64,000 bases of DNA from Cerrena zonata (Eukaryota; Basidiomycota; Agaricomycetes; Polyporales; Cerrenaceae). Positions 1 to 12,102 of this stretch are shown here, piece after piece. Below the pieces are notes generated by a model. It was not told the DNA's origin, searched no databases, and saw only the letters and a program-made list of their open reading frames with translations. The stretch's first letter is position 1. Each line of letters starts with the position of its first letter. Where the stretch lies: assembly GCA_038087015.1 (NCBI GenBank), contig JASBNA010000010.1, positions 186,001 through 250,000 on the forward strand, read 5' to 3'. The translations under genes and the position numbers were made by a program.

Positions 1-1
1 G

Positions 2-1195
2 GAAAGCTCTAAATTTAGGACTATCTATGAGCAAGATTCCCGCAAGTCTTGGGATACTATCTTCAGTATATTTCACACTGGCTCGGGTCATGTCACCAGT
101 GAGTATCTGTGAGTCTCTTGATCTTTTTTCGTCATGTATTGTGTCTAATGCTTCTTTAGAACCGAACAGAAATTAATATTCCCAAGAAACCGCGCATTGA
201 ATATTTCTATCTATCTGGGTTCGAGAGATGAAAGGGTTCATGGGTTTCTTGATGTGATCGACTTTCATCGCGCGGTGTGTATGGAGATGAACAGCAGATC
301 TAACTACCACGTTAGACCAAGCGGTACTCTGGCTGAAAAACTCAAAGAATTGGATAAACATACGCAGGAGATTTATGCACAAGTCACTCAGGTGTTTCCA
401 AACATTTCAACATCCAAGTCCACGGATATTCTAGGTCACCCTACTGCTTTGGAATCTGCCTTCGGTATTTGTGACGCGGTCATTGTGGCTCTATCTCTCC
501 CCATCCGACATCTTATTGATAAACTTAGTGATAGTACCTGTATATTCCCCGTCCGTCAGCCCGAGAACGAAACAGGAGTTCAATCCGAAGGGTCTGTCAG
601 TACGCATGACAATGAGGATGCTGAAACGACAGATGAGAATATGGAGGGTCAGATGGCACCAGATGCATTGTCTGATGCCACTACAGAAACAATCTTTTGG
701 CCTATGTTTATTATTGAATACAAACGACCACTACAATCTGCAGACGACGCCCAAGGACTGAGCCATTGCCGCACGTCCGTGCATGCTTCCGTGGAATTTC
801 TAGAGTCTATCGGTATCGATACTGCGAAATATCCGGTCCTCGGTTTGCATGCTGAGGGCTGGAAGGGGACCATCATTATGGGTAGAAGGTACCTTGTCCC
901 TTTAGAGAGTGCTCCGGATGCCCCCGAGGATATTCGTCGAGTGAGTCTACTACGTCTCCTTTAATAATCGTATACTAATATTTCGTCAAAGTGTACCTAC
1001 ATCCTCGACTATGGCGTCGAAGAATTTGACCTGACTGATGCAGCGCAATTCTTCCATTTCCTCGTCGTTGTAGGCCGCATGCTCAAGCAAGCGGAACGTC
1101 TTCAGAAGGATCTAAGTGAATACCGACAACAACTATCAGCGGAGCAAGTAGAAAGGCTTAGAAACTGGTCGATCACTGCTCGGAGGGATAGGTAG
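2..1195 (+). CDS. Uncharacterised protein, 5'-truncated by the window edge
   Basis: Three exons are visible: 2-108 (open at the left edge), 160-940 and 992-1195 (stop TAG 1193-1195). The two introns are 51 nt each (GTGAGT...TTTAG and GTGAGT...CAAAG). About 363 residues are seen. The protein contains an acidic, Ser/Thr-rich linker around nt 560-670, then a hydrophobic strand with an ExK triad (FIIEYKRP, nt 706-732) followed by ordered helices. An ExK triad after a hydrophobic strand recalls the catalytic core of PD-(D/E)xK nucleases, but I cannot see a convincing upstream Asp, so that is only a suggestion. The C-terminus (exon 3) is helical and charged, ending in an ArgArgAspArg tail. I do not recognise the family. 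The true start lies to the left of the window. Confidence 0.7.
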
Positions 1196-1806
1196 ACATT
1201 CCCTGGTTTTGCTAACGGAAGACCTACCCAAGATAACCTTAGAAACGTCACGGAAACTCGTAGAAGGAATATATAATCTCTGAAAGACCAGAAAAGGGTA
1301 GAGAGTATAGAGACGGTTGGAACGGATGGACTTGGATTTGGGGGCTGCGGATAGACATTCAACTGAAGGGACGGGTCGTACTTGTAAGTAGGCTATATTG
1401 AATGGCTACAGCAGTTGGAGCAATGAAAACCTAATTTCGCAAATATACTTCATACGCATAGCCTGAGTGCCAAATTACATTAAAATAAACTGAAGAGTAC
1501 TTGAGCTTATCCGGGCCGGCGTATAATACGCTACTTACGCTGGCCCGGTATACGGTATATACCTAACTGAGTCGGTTACATAAGATAATTGATGCGAGAT
1601 ATTCCAATATCCAAGGCTTGCTCAAGGCTTGCTTGTCATCATACCAACATTTCCGAACGTTGGCATTACTCTCACTGTTGCTCGTGAGCTCAAAAACACT
1701 GGCCGGTGGCATATTGTACAAGACATGTCTTAGCAGTCGTTTTCTGACCAATATCTCGAGGCCTAACTCCTATCTTAAACTGAGGCTCTCCAGCTCTAGC
1801 TCATAC
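1196..1806. other. Intergenic region between gene 1 and the helicase
   Basis: This holds the 3' flank of the first gene, the inverted repeat at 1511-1548, and the 5' flank of the helicase. An open frame runs on upstream of the helicase ATG to about 1567 but has no ATG before 1807, so I treat it as leader sequence. Confidence 0.6.
1511..1548. repeat. Short inverted repeat / potential hairpin
   Basis: Left arm 1511-1523 (CCGGGCCGGCGTA) and right arm 1536-1548 (TACGCTGGCCCGG) are reverse complements with one mismatch, separated by a 12-nt AT-rich loop. It is GC-rich in an otherwise AT-leaning intergenic stretch. It could be a terminator-like or protein-binding palindrome, or a tiny transposon footprint; nothing decides this. 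Confidence 0.55.
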
Positions 1807-4800
1807 ATGCACCGGTGCTCATTGGGAGCTCTTAGAAGACCAGCTTCCGGTTTCTCTGTATCATATAATACTAATATCTCTCGTTATGCTTCACATCTCG
1901 CTTTGAACCCCTTAACACCCGAATTGCTCGACCTGACGACCTCGTATAACCAGGATGTTCAAGAATTGGAGTCTGTACCCGGTGCTCGATCTAATGACTC
2001 TATAATAGACCCACGGTCTCCAAATAGTCGATTTGACTGGAGATTACGAGTTGCTAAAACCCGAACTCAGCACAAGGTCACATCTACCCAACGTCCATAC
2101 CGTGGTCCCAAGCGTGTCCAACCTCCACATGTCAACCTGCAACCTGGAGAACGCTTCTTCGAAGAAGTGCAATCTTATCAGAAACAGTACGTGACAACTT
2201 TCGCTATATCACTTTCCCTACCTAACGATATTGGTGCAGCTTTATTCCTCTTCTAGAAGCTGAACAAGCAGAAGATGAAGCCGTACTCAGGGAGCGACTC
2301 TCTAGCTGGAGTCTGGAACGTTTACGACAAGAAGGTTACTGTATGACTGGATTGTCTGCGTACTGGATGGAGACCACTCAATTTGGTCGACCACTCGCTT
2401 CTTTCGCACTCGGACCTGGTATTACCTTGCCTGAGCATCGGTTTGAGTATGTACCCTGCTATTTTCCATGTCTTGACCTTGGAGTTCATGCGTTTATGAA
2501 TGTAGGAATGGCACTCAAGTGCTTTTGACTCGTCTGGATCCGTTGCGGGAGGAGGCGCGACGGGGAAGTGTTGTGAACTCGAGTGGGACGCAGCTGCGCG
2601 TTTGTTTCCAGGAAATGTTCGATCTCGATGCTGGGCAATGGCGGTAGGTTTCTCTCTACCTCCTTCGACAATTTCTCACCTAAAACTACTTCCAAAGACT
2701 CGATGTTGGTCGGTCCAGCATAGTCTTTGATCGAATGTGTGCAGCGATTGGCCAGCTCAACTATGATCCTGCGTTACAGGAGGTTCAGACCGGGATGGAA
2801 GACTCGGATCGCCAGTTTATTTTGCAAGGAACCTACCTTCGTGACATACTTTTGCGTTCATTTCGGCCGCCTTCTGACCCCTCAGTCGACGAGAAGTCTG
2901 AGAGTGCAACCCCCAATAATACCATGCTCGCGGACAATAGAGGAATCTTCAAGGACGACATGTTCATTCAGTCGTGGGCAACACGATACTCCTCTCCAGA
3001 CCCAATTGTTATGGAGGGTGATCCCGTTCTGAAGGATTTGAACTCTACGCAGATTCGTGCTATCGCTATGATGATTGCTCATCGCTTTGCCCTCATCCAA
3101 GGTCCACCTGGTACCGGCAAGACCAAGACGATTATCGAGACCGTACGTCTACTCAAAGAACATTTCCAGACGACCTTCCCTATTCTTCTCTGTACCTACA
3201 CCAACGTTGCTGTGGATAACCTCGTCGAGGGTCTCGTAACTACCGGTCTCAAACCCCTTCGAATTGGTTATGGCGGTAAGGTCAAGGAGATGCTCCAAGA
3301 GACGACCCTTGAAGCGAAGGTAGCTGCTCATAAGCTTAGTAAAGACTTGAAGAGGGTGAATGATCAGGCGGAAGCTATGGAGAAGAAACAGAGGAATCTG
3401 TTGATTCGGATTTCTGACCTGAAGGCGAAGAAGTCGGCGAAGTTGAGCGAACGGTTGGGGAATATGGAAATGCATGCGGTGTCCATGGAAAGACAGATGA
3501 AGGCATTGAAGGGCAAAGCATATGGTATATACCAAGAAATGCTTAAGGATATTGTATCCAAGTCTGATGTTGTATGTCCACCTTACACTACGTTCAAGTG
3601 GGATTCATATTGACTTATCATCCAAGGTCTGTACCACCTGCGTTACCTCTGCCTCGATGGCGCTCAACGTGTCCGATTTCCCCGTGGTCTTTGTTGACGA
3701 GGCTTCTATGTCCACAGAGCCTGCCTCGCTGATTCCTCTCATGAAAGGGGTAAGTACAATTCCCCATCGACGCATATAGCACTAACTTAACTTCTCTTGG
3801 TCTTTCTTTAGTCTCAGCACGTTGCCCTCATCGGAGATCACAAACAATTGCCTCCAGTCATTACAAGTCTTGAAGCACAAGCGAAAGGCCTCGGTATCAG
3901 TCTTTTTGAGCGACTGGCTGAGGAAGGAGGTAAGGACATCGTTCTAGATACCACGAATCATACTAATTCAATCTTTAGTTGTTCCCTCTATCATGCTTGA
4001 TACCCAATACCGCATGCATCCCATGATATCACATTTCCCTTCTCATGAGTTTTACAACTTCGGTCTCCGTAATGGCACCGTCGATGCCAACGGTGTTATT
4101 CCCGCGCATCTGCATCCTCCTGATTTCTCACTGCCTATGCACGATCCTGAAGAACCGACTCGACCGTCGGTAATCTTCTTAGATCACCAAGGTTCTGAGA
4201 CGATGAAGGACCGTAGTCGTGTAAATATCAACGAGGCTCACCTGGTATGCTCCATCGTTGAGGACCTGTTATTAAACAATAAGGTGCGTGGCAAATCTCG
4301 TATAATACAGAACCCTTCATTGATCTTCAATCCTTTCTAGGATATGCGTGGTCATGACATTGGTGTCATCGCCCCCTACGTGGCTCAGATCTCTATGCTC
4401 AATCGCTTCTTAACAACCGATGTCAAATACAAGCAACGGTTCGAATCGGTATTAGGTTCACACCGGGCTATGCAACTTCCTCATATCGAAGTCAAAACTG
4501 TGGATGGCTTCGAAGGACGAGAGAAGGACGTCATCATCTTCAGTACGGTTAGGAACAACTCGAGTGGGCACATCGGCTTCTTGGCAGACAGACGAAGGCT
4601 GAACGTCGGATTGACCCGAGCGAAGAGAGGTTTATTCGTACTGGGTAATATTGAAACTCTGAAGGCAGGTAAAACGGGTAGAGGTGGGGATGTTGCTAGT
4701 GCCATGATGAAGGTGGGCAAAGGTGCTGAAGCGTGGAGGCGGTATGCCAAGTTCTTACATGAGGAGAGGTTAATCGTTAAGTTGCAAGGCGAACGGTTGC

Positions 4801-4832
4801 AAAAAGTATTGTATGGTAATGTGCTATCGTAA
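1807..4832 (+). CDS. SF1B DNA/RNA helicase, Hcs1/IGHMBP2 (SMUBP-2) type, putative mitochondrial form
   Basis: Eight exons: 1807-2186, 2240-2446, 2506-2643, 2698-3571, 3627-3749, 3812-3929, 3979-4283, 4341-4832. They give 878 residues with no frame break. The product is an ATP-dependent helicase of the Upf1-like family. Seen directly: Walker A GPPGTGKTKT near residue 377, a charged coiled-coil stalk just after it (nt 3330-3550), the DEAS Walker B near 557, GDHKQLPPV, QYRMHP near 623, and the motif VI stretch LNVGLTRAKRG near 805. The N-terminal domain matches the SMUBP-2 layout (FFEEVQSYQ followed by a Leu/Glu helix). The ATG at 1807 is the first in frame. It begins a stretch rich in Arg and Ser, poor in acids (LGALRRPASGF; ISRYAS), typical of a mitochondrial presequence, whereas yeast Hcs1 is not known as mitochondrial. 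Relatives such as Sen1 or Upf1 are larger and carry extra domains absent here. Confidence 0.9.
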
Positions 4833-6096
4833 TGTTTTCGTGTTAGATTATGGGTATTATTCCGTTATTGTTGTCATTCGTTATGTAGATATCGTATCGC
4901 TTTCGATTAGTCGGTGTTCGTAGAGTTCACAACTCAGATGATAGATATAGTTGCTTGGGTCACCACAGCCATAATCATTTTGTCTCAACAGCTGTCGAAT
5001 TACAGGTAGGATGAGTCATACTTTATTCGCATTCGCATTAGTCACTATAGGGTAGAGTCAGATATCAAGTGACAGGCAGATGCATTGCTGAATACTTGCA
5101 TGAAACATGAAAATGATACAATGGTTCCTTGGAAGCTAGTGCTCGTCAGATCTGACACAACAGAATTCGAAACAACCATGAATGTTGGTCCTTGGCACTG
5201 AGCATTGCTATAAATGCAGTCAAATTTGGACTTATTGAATGAGAGACACATCATCTTACATGTAAAAAAGACAATCAAAGCCAGAGAATACTCGAATCGA
5301 CATGACATTGTCGGTAAAGGGCGCATTGAGAGTAAGGCATGTGGTTGGGAGAACGTTAACATTGATAAGACCTGTAACACCTCTCATATTTGGTTGTGTC
5401 CAGATCTCTGCGACAAGAATGTTGGACGAATCAGGCTGAGAACCTTCAGATCAGATACAAGGGAGGGTGAACATTTAATCGAAACTAGCCTTGAACGGAG
5501 CCGCAGAATATTCGCCTGACGAGAGGAATGTTGAGTTCTGCACTCGGGAATTGAAATTGAAGCGAGTTGTGAAACATAGAGTACGCTTACAGTCAGGACC
5601 ATCGTAGCGGTAGGTGCTGCACTGATCAAGAGGGCATAAACCAAAATACTGCCGAAGGACTCCAAGAGATGAAACATCTGTGGCGGGACGAGCTGAGCGT
5701 GTTAGACGACTTGAATGGTGCTACTTTATGATCAGGATTGTCAACAACCCTAGTATCCTGAAATTTGCAAAGCATCTTCCCCGGGCAAGTGCTTTCCTTC
5801 CTTGCGTTTGGTCCTACCAGATGCCTGGCGTAGATACCTAATAAGTTGACTAATTGACATTTCTACAAGGGCAGATGCTGAAGATAAGTCGATCGTATTT
5901 GGATATTTGGATGTAAAGGAAACACACTTACCAGGAGTGCCAATCGAAACTGCTAGTGTGAGAGTAAAATGCCCTATGGAGTATTAGAAAGGTACATGGC
6001 ACCACGGTCAGCTTGCTCCTCCTGGCGAGGCTTTGGGCTTGAATCCTCGCGTTACTGAGTATCTCAATAAGAATTACAGAGGAACCATGATACAGA
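4833..6096. other. Convergent intergenic region with unresolved minus-strand open stretches
   Basis: This separates the 3' ends of the helicase (+) and APC1 (-). On the minus strand a good intron (GTAAGT...CTTCAG, about 5880-5932) joins short open stretches that end in TAG near 5742, and a further open frame runs from about 5660 to a stop near 5479. Several mutually exclusive reading paths are open and none gives a recognisable protein, so I do not call a gene. The rest appears non-coding. Confidence 0.4.
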
Positions 6097-9000
6097 TTAC
6101 AAAGTTCTTGATGTCCGATCTGAGGATAAATTCCAACTGTCCACAATCTCCTCCAAACTACTTTTACTCCATCCTCCTCCCAATGTATTGACTAATCCAG
6201 TACCAGTTGTATGCACCACCTCCTTGATACCTAGTACCAGTACATCTGCCCTATCGGTTCCATTTGGTGCCGGAACACCTAAACAACCTTCACGAGAACC
6301 TGAAGCCAGACCGTGGAGAATTCCCAGGAAGACTGAAGCGGGCACACAATGCCGTTGGAGGTACCATGCAAGCGCACGATAGTAATCCGTAGAAGACGTT
6401 GCAGGGGAAAGACCGCGTATTGATTTTCCAAGAGAGTATGAAAGAAGAATCTTTTTGAATGTAGGCTCAACCCGATGTGCGTCGAGTCTGGTATCGAGTT
6501 CATGCGCTGCGGCTGTTAGGGACGCTTCCCGTAGCAGCGCCGGACGAGGGTTATTTTCAGTTCGACCGCTGAAGCGACGGTCATACAATTTGGAGTAGAA
6601 TTCTGTCGTGAAACGTAAATCGTATAACGAGAGACTGAAGTATTTTGAGTCCCACGGAAGGTAACGGTAGCGGTGGATGGAAAGATAGGCCTGAATGGAC
6701 CACGGTTTGTCCTGCAGGATACTATCGAGGAGTACGGCGTGACAGTACGACTGGAATTTTCTTTCATCATCGGTGACACCATCGTCCCGACAGAATCGGT
6801 CAGCAAACGCAAGGAAGTAGGTATCATTGGACGAGGATGAGATGAAGTGATGTAGGTCTGCTGTACGCTGAGCTTGCACATCCGTGAGTTGAGGGAAGTC
6901 CAGAGTGGCGGCATCACCAGTGGATGATCCTGAGCGTACGAAAAGACTTCGGCTACCTTTAGGATCTTCCATGTAGCTCAGGAATGCCGTCCGTCGCTTG
7001 ACGTAGAGAACCTGGCTACGGAGAAGTGATTCCCTGTGATGAGGGTTCCTTGCAACATCCAGATAAAATGGCCAATATCTGGGTGTATCCACACGGATGG
7101 AGTGTAGCTTGTCGACTTCGGGAATTAGAGTTGGACAAATCAATTGAGTTGTACCCAGTTCGGTATCGTCTCTCACTTTCATCTTGATAGGAAGATAGAC
7201 GAGCTCTTTGGAGTCGACGTCTCGTGCGATGAGACACCTAGGCTCTACAGCAAGAACCCAAAGGTGTCTGAGAGCTTGCAAGTAACTCTTGGTCTCCTTG
7301 GAATCTTGCGGGAACCTGGGGAAGAAAGCAGCAACCATGCAAGCAATAGCGGCATCGGATGTACCCAAAGTAAACCTTCCACCACCGAGGAAGAGAAGAC
7401 CAATGGAAGCCGAGATGGCGACGTTGGTACCATATCGAGAAGGCTCATTGTACTTGCCATATTGATATCTGAATCGACGAAGGCAGCTGATTTCGCCAGT
7501 ACCTGCCATTATTATACTGAGGGAGATCGAAATGAGATTCAGACCATCATTAATAGCGGCGCGTTTGATCTTGGAATCGAATGTCGGACCTATCGTTAGA
7601 AGATTAGAGAGATAACGAGAATGCTAGCGATTGTCTTGGTACTCACTTTGTGTATGTGCAAGTTTAGTGAACACGTCATAGTATTTCACGACGAGTGAAT
7701 AAGCTTCCTCCCGAGCCGTTCCAGCATATTTCAGACCAAGAGCAAAGCAGCATCCAGCGATGATGTTGTAGTACGCAAGTTCAAACGAGTCGTTGATAGG
7801 CTTTCCGAGGAATCGATCCTGCATGGCGAGCCAAATCGCCTCTGGAATTTGTGCAATAAGCCATTCCTCATTTGGAGCAACGACATTCCACATTATGAGC
7901 GACTTCGCAAGCGTTCTCAGTAACAGGTAGTGTGGCTGGATTCTATCCAAGGCAAGGACGGTATCCGGTATAACGAGGGTTTCCGCGATATCATGTCTCT
8001 CTGTACGCAGATACATCAGACCCAACGCAACGCTAGCGGCGGGCGAGGTAAGATGAACGTCGAAAGCGCTTCGCGAGTGGGTCTTGTCGGTTGGGCTTTG
8101 GCTTTCGTGTGTACCGTGGATCAACTCGGAAAGTCGTTCGAAGAGACCAACATCTGCGGGAACATCTGAGCCCTTTCCGAGCATCACCATACCGAATGCC
8201 AGCGCAGCAGAAAGGGTGCAAGCCTCCCGATAATCATTACTGAGGTCCGGAGGTATCAGGTCTTGACGGCCGATCTGTGAAATACAGACTTCAGCCATTC
8301 GACGATTCTTGGTTCCCATGTATAACAAGCCAATGGAGGACAGCGCCGCCGCCTGCATCACGAGGGTAATGTTGAGGTCAACGTTCGGGGATGGAAGCAG
8401 CGCAGGTAAATGAACCGCTATGAGTTTCGTGACATGACGATCACTACTACCTGCGTAGGCAGCTGACAGGCCTATCAGAACGGCTGTAGTTGTAAGGTCG
8501 TGTTTGGGGGTAAGATAGGAGAAGGTATGCCATGTCAATAGTTCACGTAGATGACCCGTCAAGCCTAAGGCAAAGAGGAATCCAGCGTGCTCAGGGTTCA
8601 ACTCTGCTGGTTTGTTGAACTTAATCCATGAGCTATCGACTGCAGTAGAAGAATGAGAGATCCGTAACCCAGCTGCAACACCATTATGAAAATCGGCCCA
8701 TGAGATAACTTCAGCGTTGAGCTTCGTAGGATCCGGGACTACCGCCAGATTCTGTTGCTGTAACCGAGCGGTATATTCCATACGTGGTATCCTGTAAGTT
8801 TCCCGAGTGACGACTGTGACGGTTCCAAACATGAACATCGATCTTCCGAAAGGCAGTGACAATGTCCGCTCGGTGAGTCTGAGAATTTGATTCTGTAGCT
8901 CTCTGGCTTGATCCACCTCGCTGTATACATTTATGAATAATGGTAATGAATAAAACTAGATAGATGTAGATATACCTCATATCTGGTCGATCGGCCGCTT

Positions 9001-12000
9001 TGATGGTGGTAATATCTGATGAACAAAGCATACGTGCGATTTCGTCCACTCGGCGGTCTTGAGAGAAGCGAATATCGATGAAATCTTTGAGACCAAGCTC
9101 GACTCCTGACACGTTCATCTCTCCGGGAAGCGCTTTCCGTACGTCTTCAGCACGCTCATTGATTGACTTGCGCTGAGCATTCGGGTTCTGTCCAAGGCCA
9201 ACATCTCAATATCCACGTGTCGATACATTAAAAGCTAAACTTACCAAATACTCCTTGACTGACCGATATCCATAGTCGAACATCAAATCTGGGCCACGAC
9301 GCACAGACTCAACTAGATCATTCCTTCCAATCAACGTGAAAACATCGACTGGCCAATCTCCGGACGGATTCAATTGGCAGGCTCTCGCTGCTTCTTTCAA
9401 AGGTGCAGCAAGTCCGATCGGCAAGTTGTCGATAAATTCCTGACCTCCCTTCGCACCAAGCAACTTGGTCAATAACAAAATGGCTTTCTCCGCTCGTTTT
9501 CTTGAGTCGGCTGTCCTCGGGTCCACCAACGCGAAGTACACTTGTAAGAGGTTTCGGGAATCCTTGAGGGGTTCGCCTGCACCCATAACCATGGACGGGG
9601 TCAGTTCGAACATCGTGGCACGTTTCATAGTGGAAGGCCAAGGCGTGCTCCATTCTGGGTTATTCATCCGGTTATAGATCGTGGATAAGATGTCTGGGGG
9701 CCAGAATGGAAGTCGATTGGTGAGGGAGGCCTCTCGTACTTGCTTCGGGTTGGGCCATTCCTGTGTGGGGTCATAGCAGACGCGTTTCCAAAAGTCCGCC
9801 CATTCAGGACGTATCTCTGTGCCTATTGTTATTATTAGGTCGACAAGAGTTACAAGATCCTTGTGACGTCTAATGTTGATCCATAGATTTAACCCAAGAT
9901 AATGCATTTCCTGTAACACTATAGCAGCATGATCGTTAGGCCACCTATCCTTCTTGCCAGTATTCCGGGAGACGGGTGGTAGTTTGAGTCGACGGAGAGC
10001 AGGATCACTTTGATATCGAGAGAAGGATGAAGTCGAACCCAGGTTTTGCCACTTCATACCAGCCTGAGCCGCAGAGAGGTAAGAGAACCTTTTATTGTCC
10101 ATAATCTGAAGTGTTTCAAGCAAGGCTTCTTTAAATGTTGCAAAGGTGACGTTATCGACCGACGAATAGTCCTTCAATGACCAATTGTGTAAGAACTTGT
10201 GGTGAAGAGTGAAAAAGAGATCGGCAGGCAGGGTCAGTGATAATAATAACAGTGCCTCTTGCGTCAACTTGTCCTTGGGTGTGAGATCGACTGTAATCCT
10301 CGTCGTGGATCCGTTTACAAAAGACACAGTGACAGAGGATTTTACCCCATCTTTCAAGGCCAGCACGCCGTTGAGCACACCAGGAGTTCGAAGCTGAACA
10401 GGAATTTCGCGTAATCCGTGGGTGAGCAAGACCAGCGAATGGTTCGGTTTGATGAGGAGGAGATCATGAACGTTGAAACGACATACACGCACGGCTGCAA
10501 TGGAGATAGCAGCAAGAGTCGAACGAGAGTCGATAACCATTTTGTTTTCAGATCGTTTCAAGAATAGTGCGTGGGCGAGTTGACGAGAAGGGAGACATAT
10601 ACCCACTAATGCTGTATAGGAATTTCCATTCCACCGTTGATCAAAGACACCGATGGTGATATCTCGCCACTTAAGGGTGCTGCATAAATCCCCTGAATAT
10701 AAATAACACGAGAGAAAGTGAACATCACTCACTCGGCTTCAGAGACTTCTTCACTCCACAATTTCTCTACCCAATAGTCTGCCTTCATCCTGCTGTCGCC
10801 TAACGCGTCAAGTCCATAGTCGATATCTCCTTTCGGAGGCGGCATGGGTCCACTTCCTCCTAGCGAGGGCCTCCCACCTTTCATGACACCAGTGCTAGGG
10901 AGTGAAGCGTCCGGGTCCACCCCTTGGTGCATCAGGGCGGCCATTGTAGTCGTAGTTGTGAGTGCGGGTGGCATGCCAGGCAGTGCCGCCAATGGTACCG
11001 TGTCCGGAATTCGATGAGGAAAGGCAGCATATCCTGGCGAATTTGGCGGGAGTGACGATACAGACTGGGCCAATGAAGGCTGCTGTGAGTGAGTAGCAAC
11101 GATGGGAGATCGAGGGATAGACCCGGGAGCGTCGGGAAGATCCTTGCTGGGTATGTACGCATACCGCCACAGTGTGATTCTACGCTGTTCGGTATCAAGA
11201 GTGACCATAGTTTGATCGGGGGTATCGATACCTCGAGGACCTATCCATAAAATCATTTCCTCTGCAGGTACAGAGGTCAGCGCTCGAACCCCTGCTTCAT
11301 CGTGGAGAGCAGAAGCAGCCCCTTCAAATCCACCAACGAGACTGGAAGAGAGCCCAAGAATAGCAGGTTCGGCGTGTGGGTTAACAAGGGTAAATATGGT
11401 GGGTAGTGGTACGTCACCGGATTCTCTGGCCTCTTCGACTTCGGCGGGATCAAGAATGCGCTGAACCATAACGCCGTGAGGGAAAAGTGGCCAGGCTTTA
11501 CGGACGACAAACGGAAGGTAGAAAGTATGTTCTTGGCCATTGCCAATCAAGTATATTTTTGCGAGGGAACGGAGGAAAATGAACACTGCACGACTACGCG
11601 TAGCAGGCTCCTCGTCAGACTTGGGCTCACGTTGTACATGCGCGAAGGGGCCGAATGTTGAGCGTTGTGTGGATGAGGAAGGATCCGAGTCGGGATGCTG
11701 AGCATCTCCAGTAGCTAAATCAGGTCTCAGAGAGGCGGTATGAACGGTGTTGGGTTGTTCAGTGTAGCCAATGCACGCCCATTGTATAGGCTGCTTTTCA
11801 TCGTCTTTGAAACTCCACCGTCTACGAATGACACCACCAGAGCTTAGGACAAGATTGTACGTGTCCCAACTGAGCTCCTCTTCTCCGTTATAATCGTCGC
11901 GTGGTGGATAGTATAGTGTATGTGGAGTTACACCAGCTTCTCCCCTGTATCCTCTGAGAGCAGTGCGGATGGAGGAAAGAAGGTCTGATTCTATGCGAGA

Positions 12001-12102
12001 TGTATCTAGAGTTGGTTTCTTTCTATCGAAGAAACTTTGCGTGGCAGGAGAAGGGGCTGGTCGGCCATTGAGAGGGAGTGAGATTGGTGCAATTACAGGC
12101 AT
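6097..12102 (-). CDS. APC1: Anaphase-promoting complex/cyclosome subunit 1
   Basis: Five exons on the minus strand: 12102-10733, 10679-9245, 9187-8976, 8920-7647, 7589-6097. They give 1927 residues, close to human APC1 (1944). Introns are 53-57 nt. APC1 is the largest scaffold subunit of the ubiquitin ligase that triggers anaphase and mitotic exit. The N-terminal part (exon 1) has the beta-propeller-like strands and a Ser/Pro-rich insert near nt 10900-11100. Exons 4 and 5 carry proteasome/cyclosome (PC) repeats, visible as repeated Ala/Gly-rich segments such as ALGLMYLRTERHDIAETL, SIGLLYMGTKNRR and SIGLLFLGGGRFTLGTS. Ser/Pro-rich loops are candidate mitotic phosphorylation sites, known for the family. 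The start is the first ATG of the frame and is followed by a plausible N-terminus. No frame break is present. Confidence 0.93.

Noticed and set aside
5384..5677. Hydrophobic 97-codon minus-strand frame as a membrane protein
   Set aside because: Equally open in other registers and containing an intron-like segment; no family match, so kept only as an ambiguous observation.
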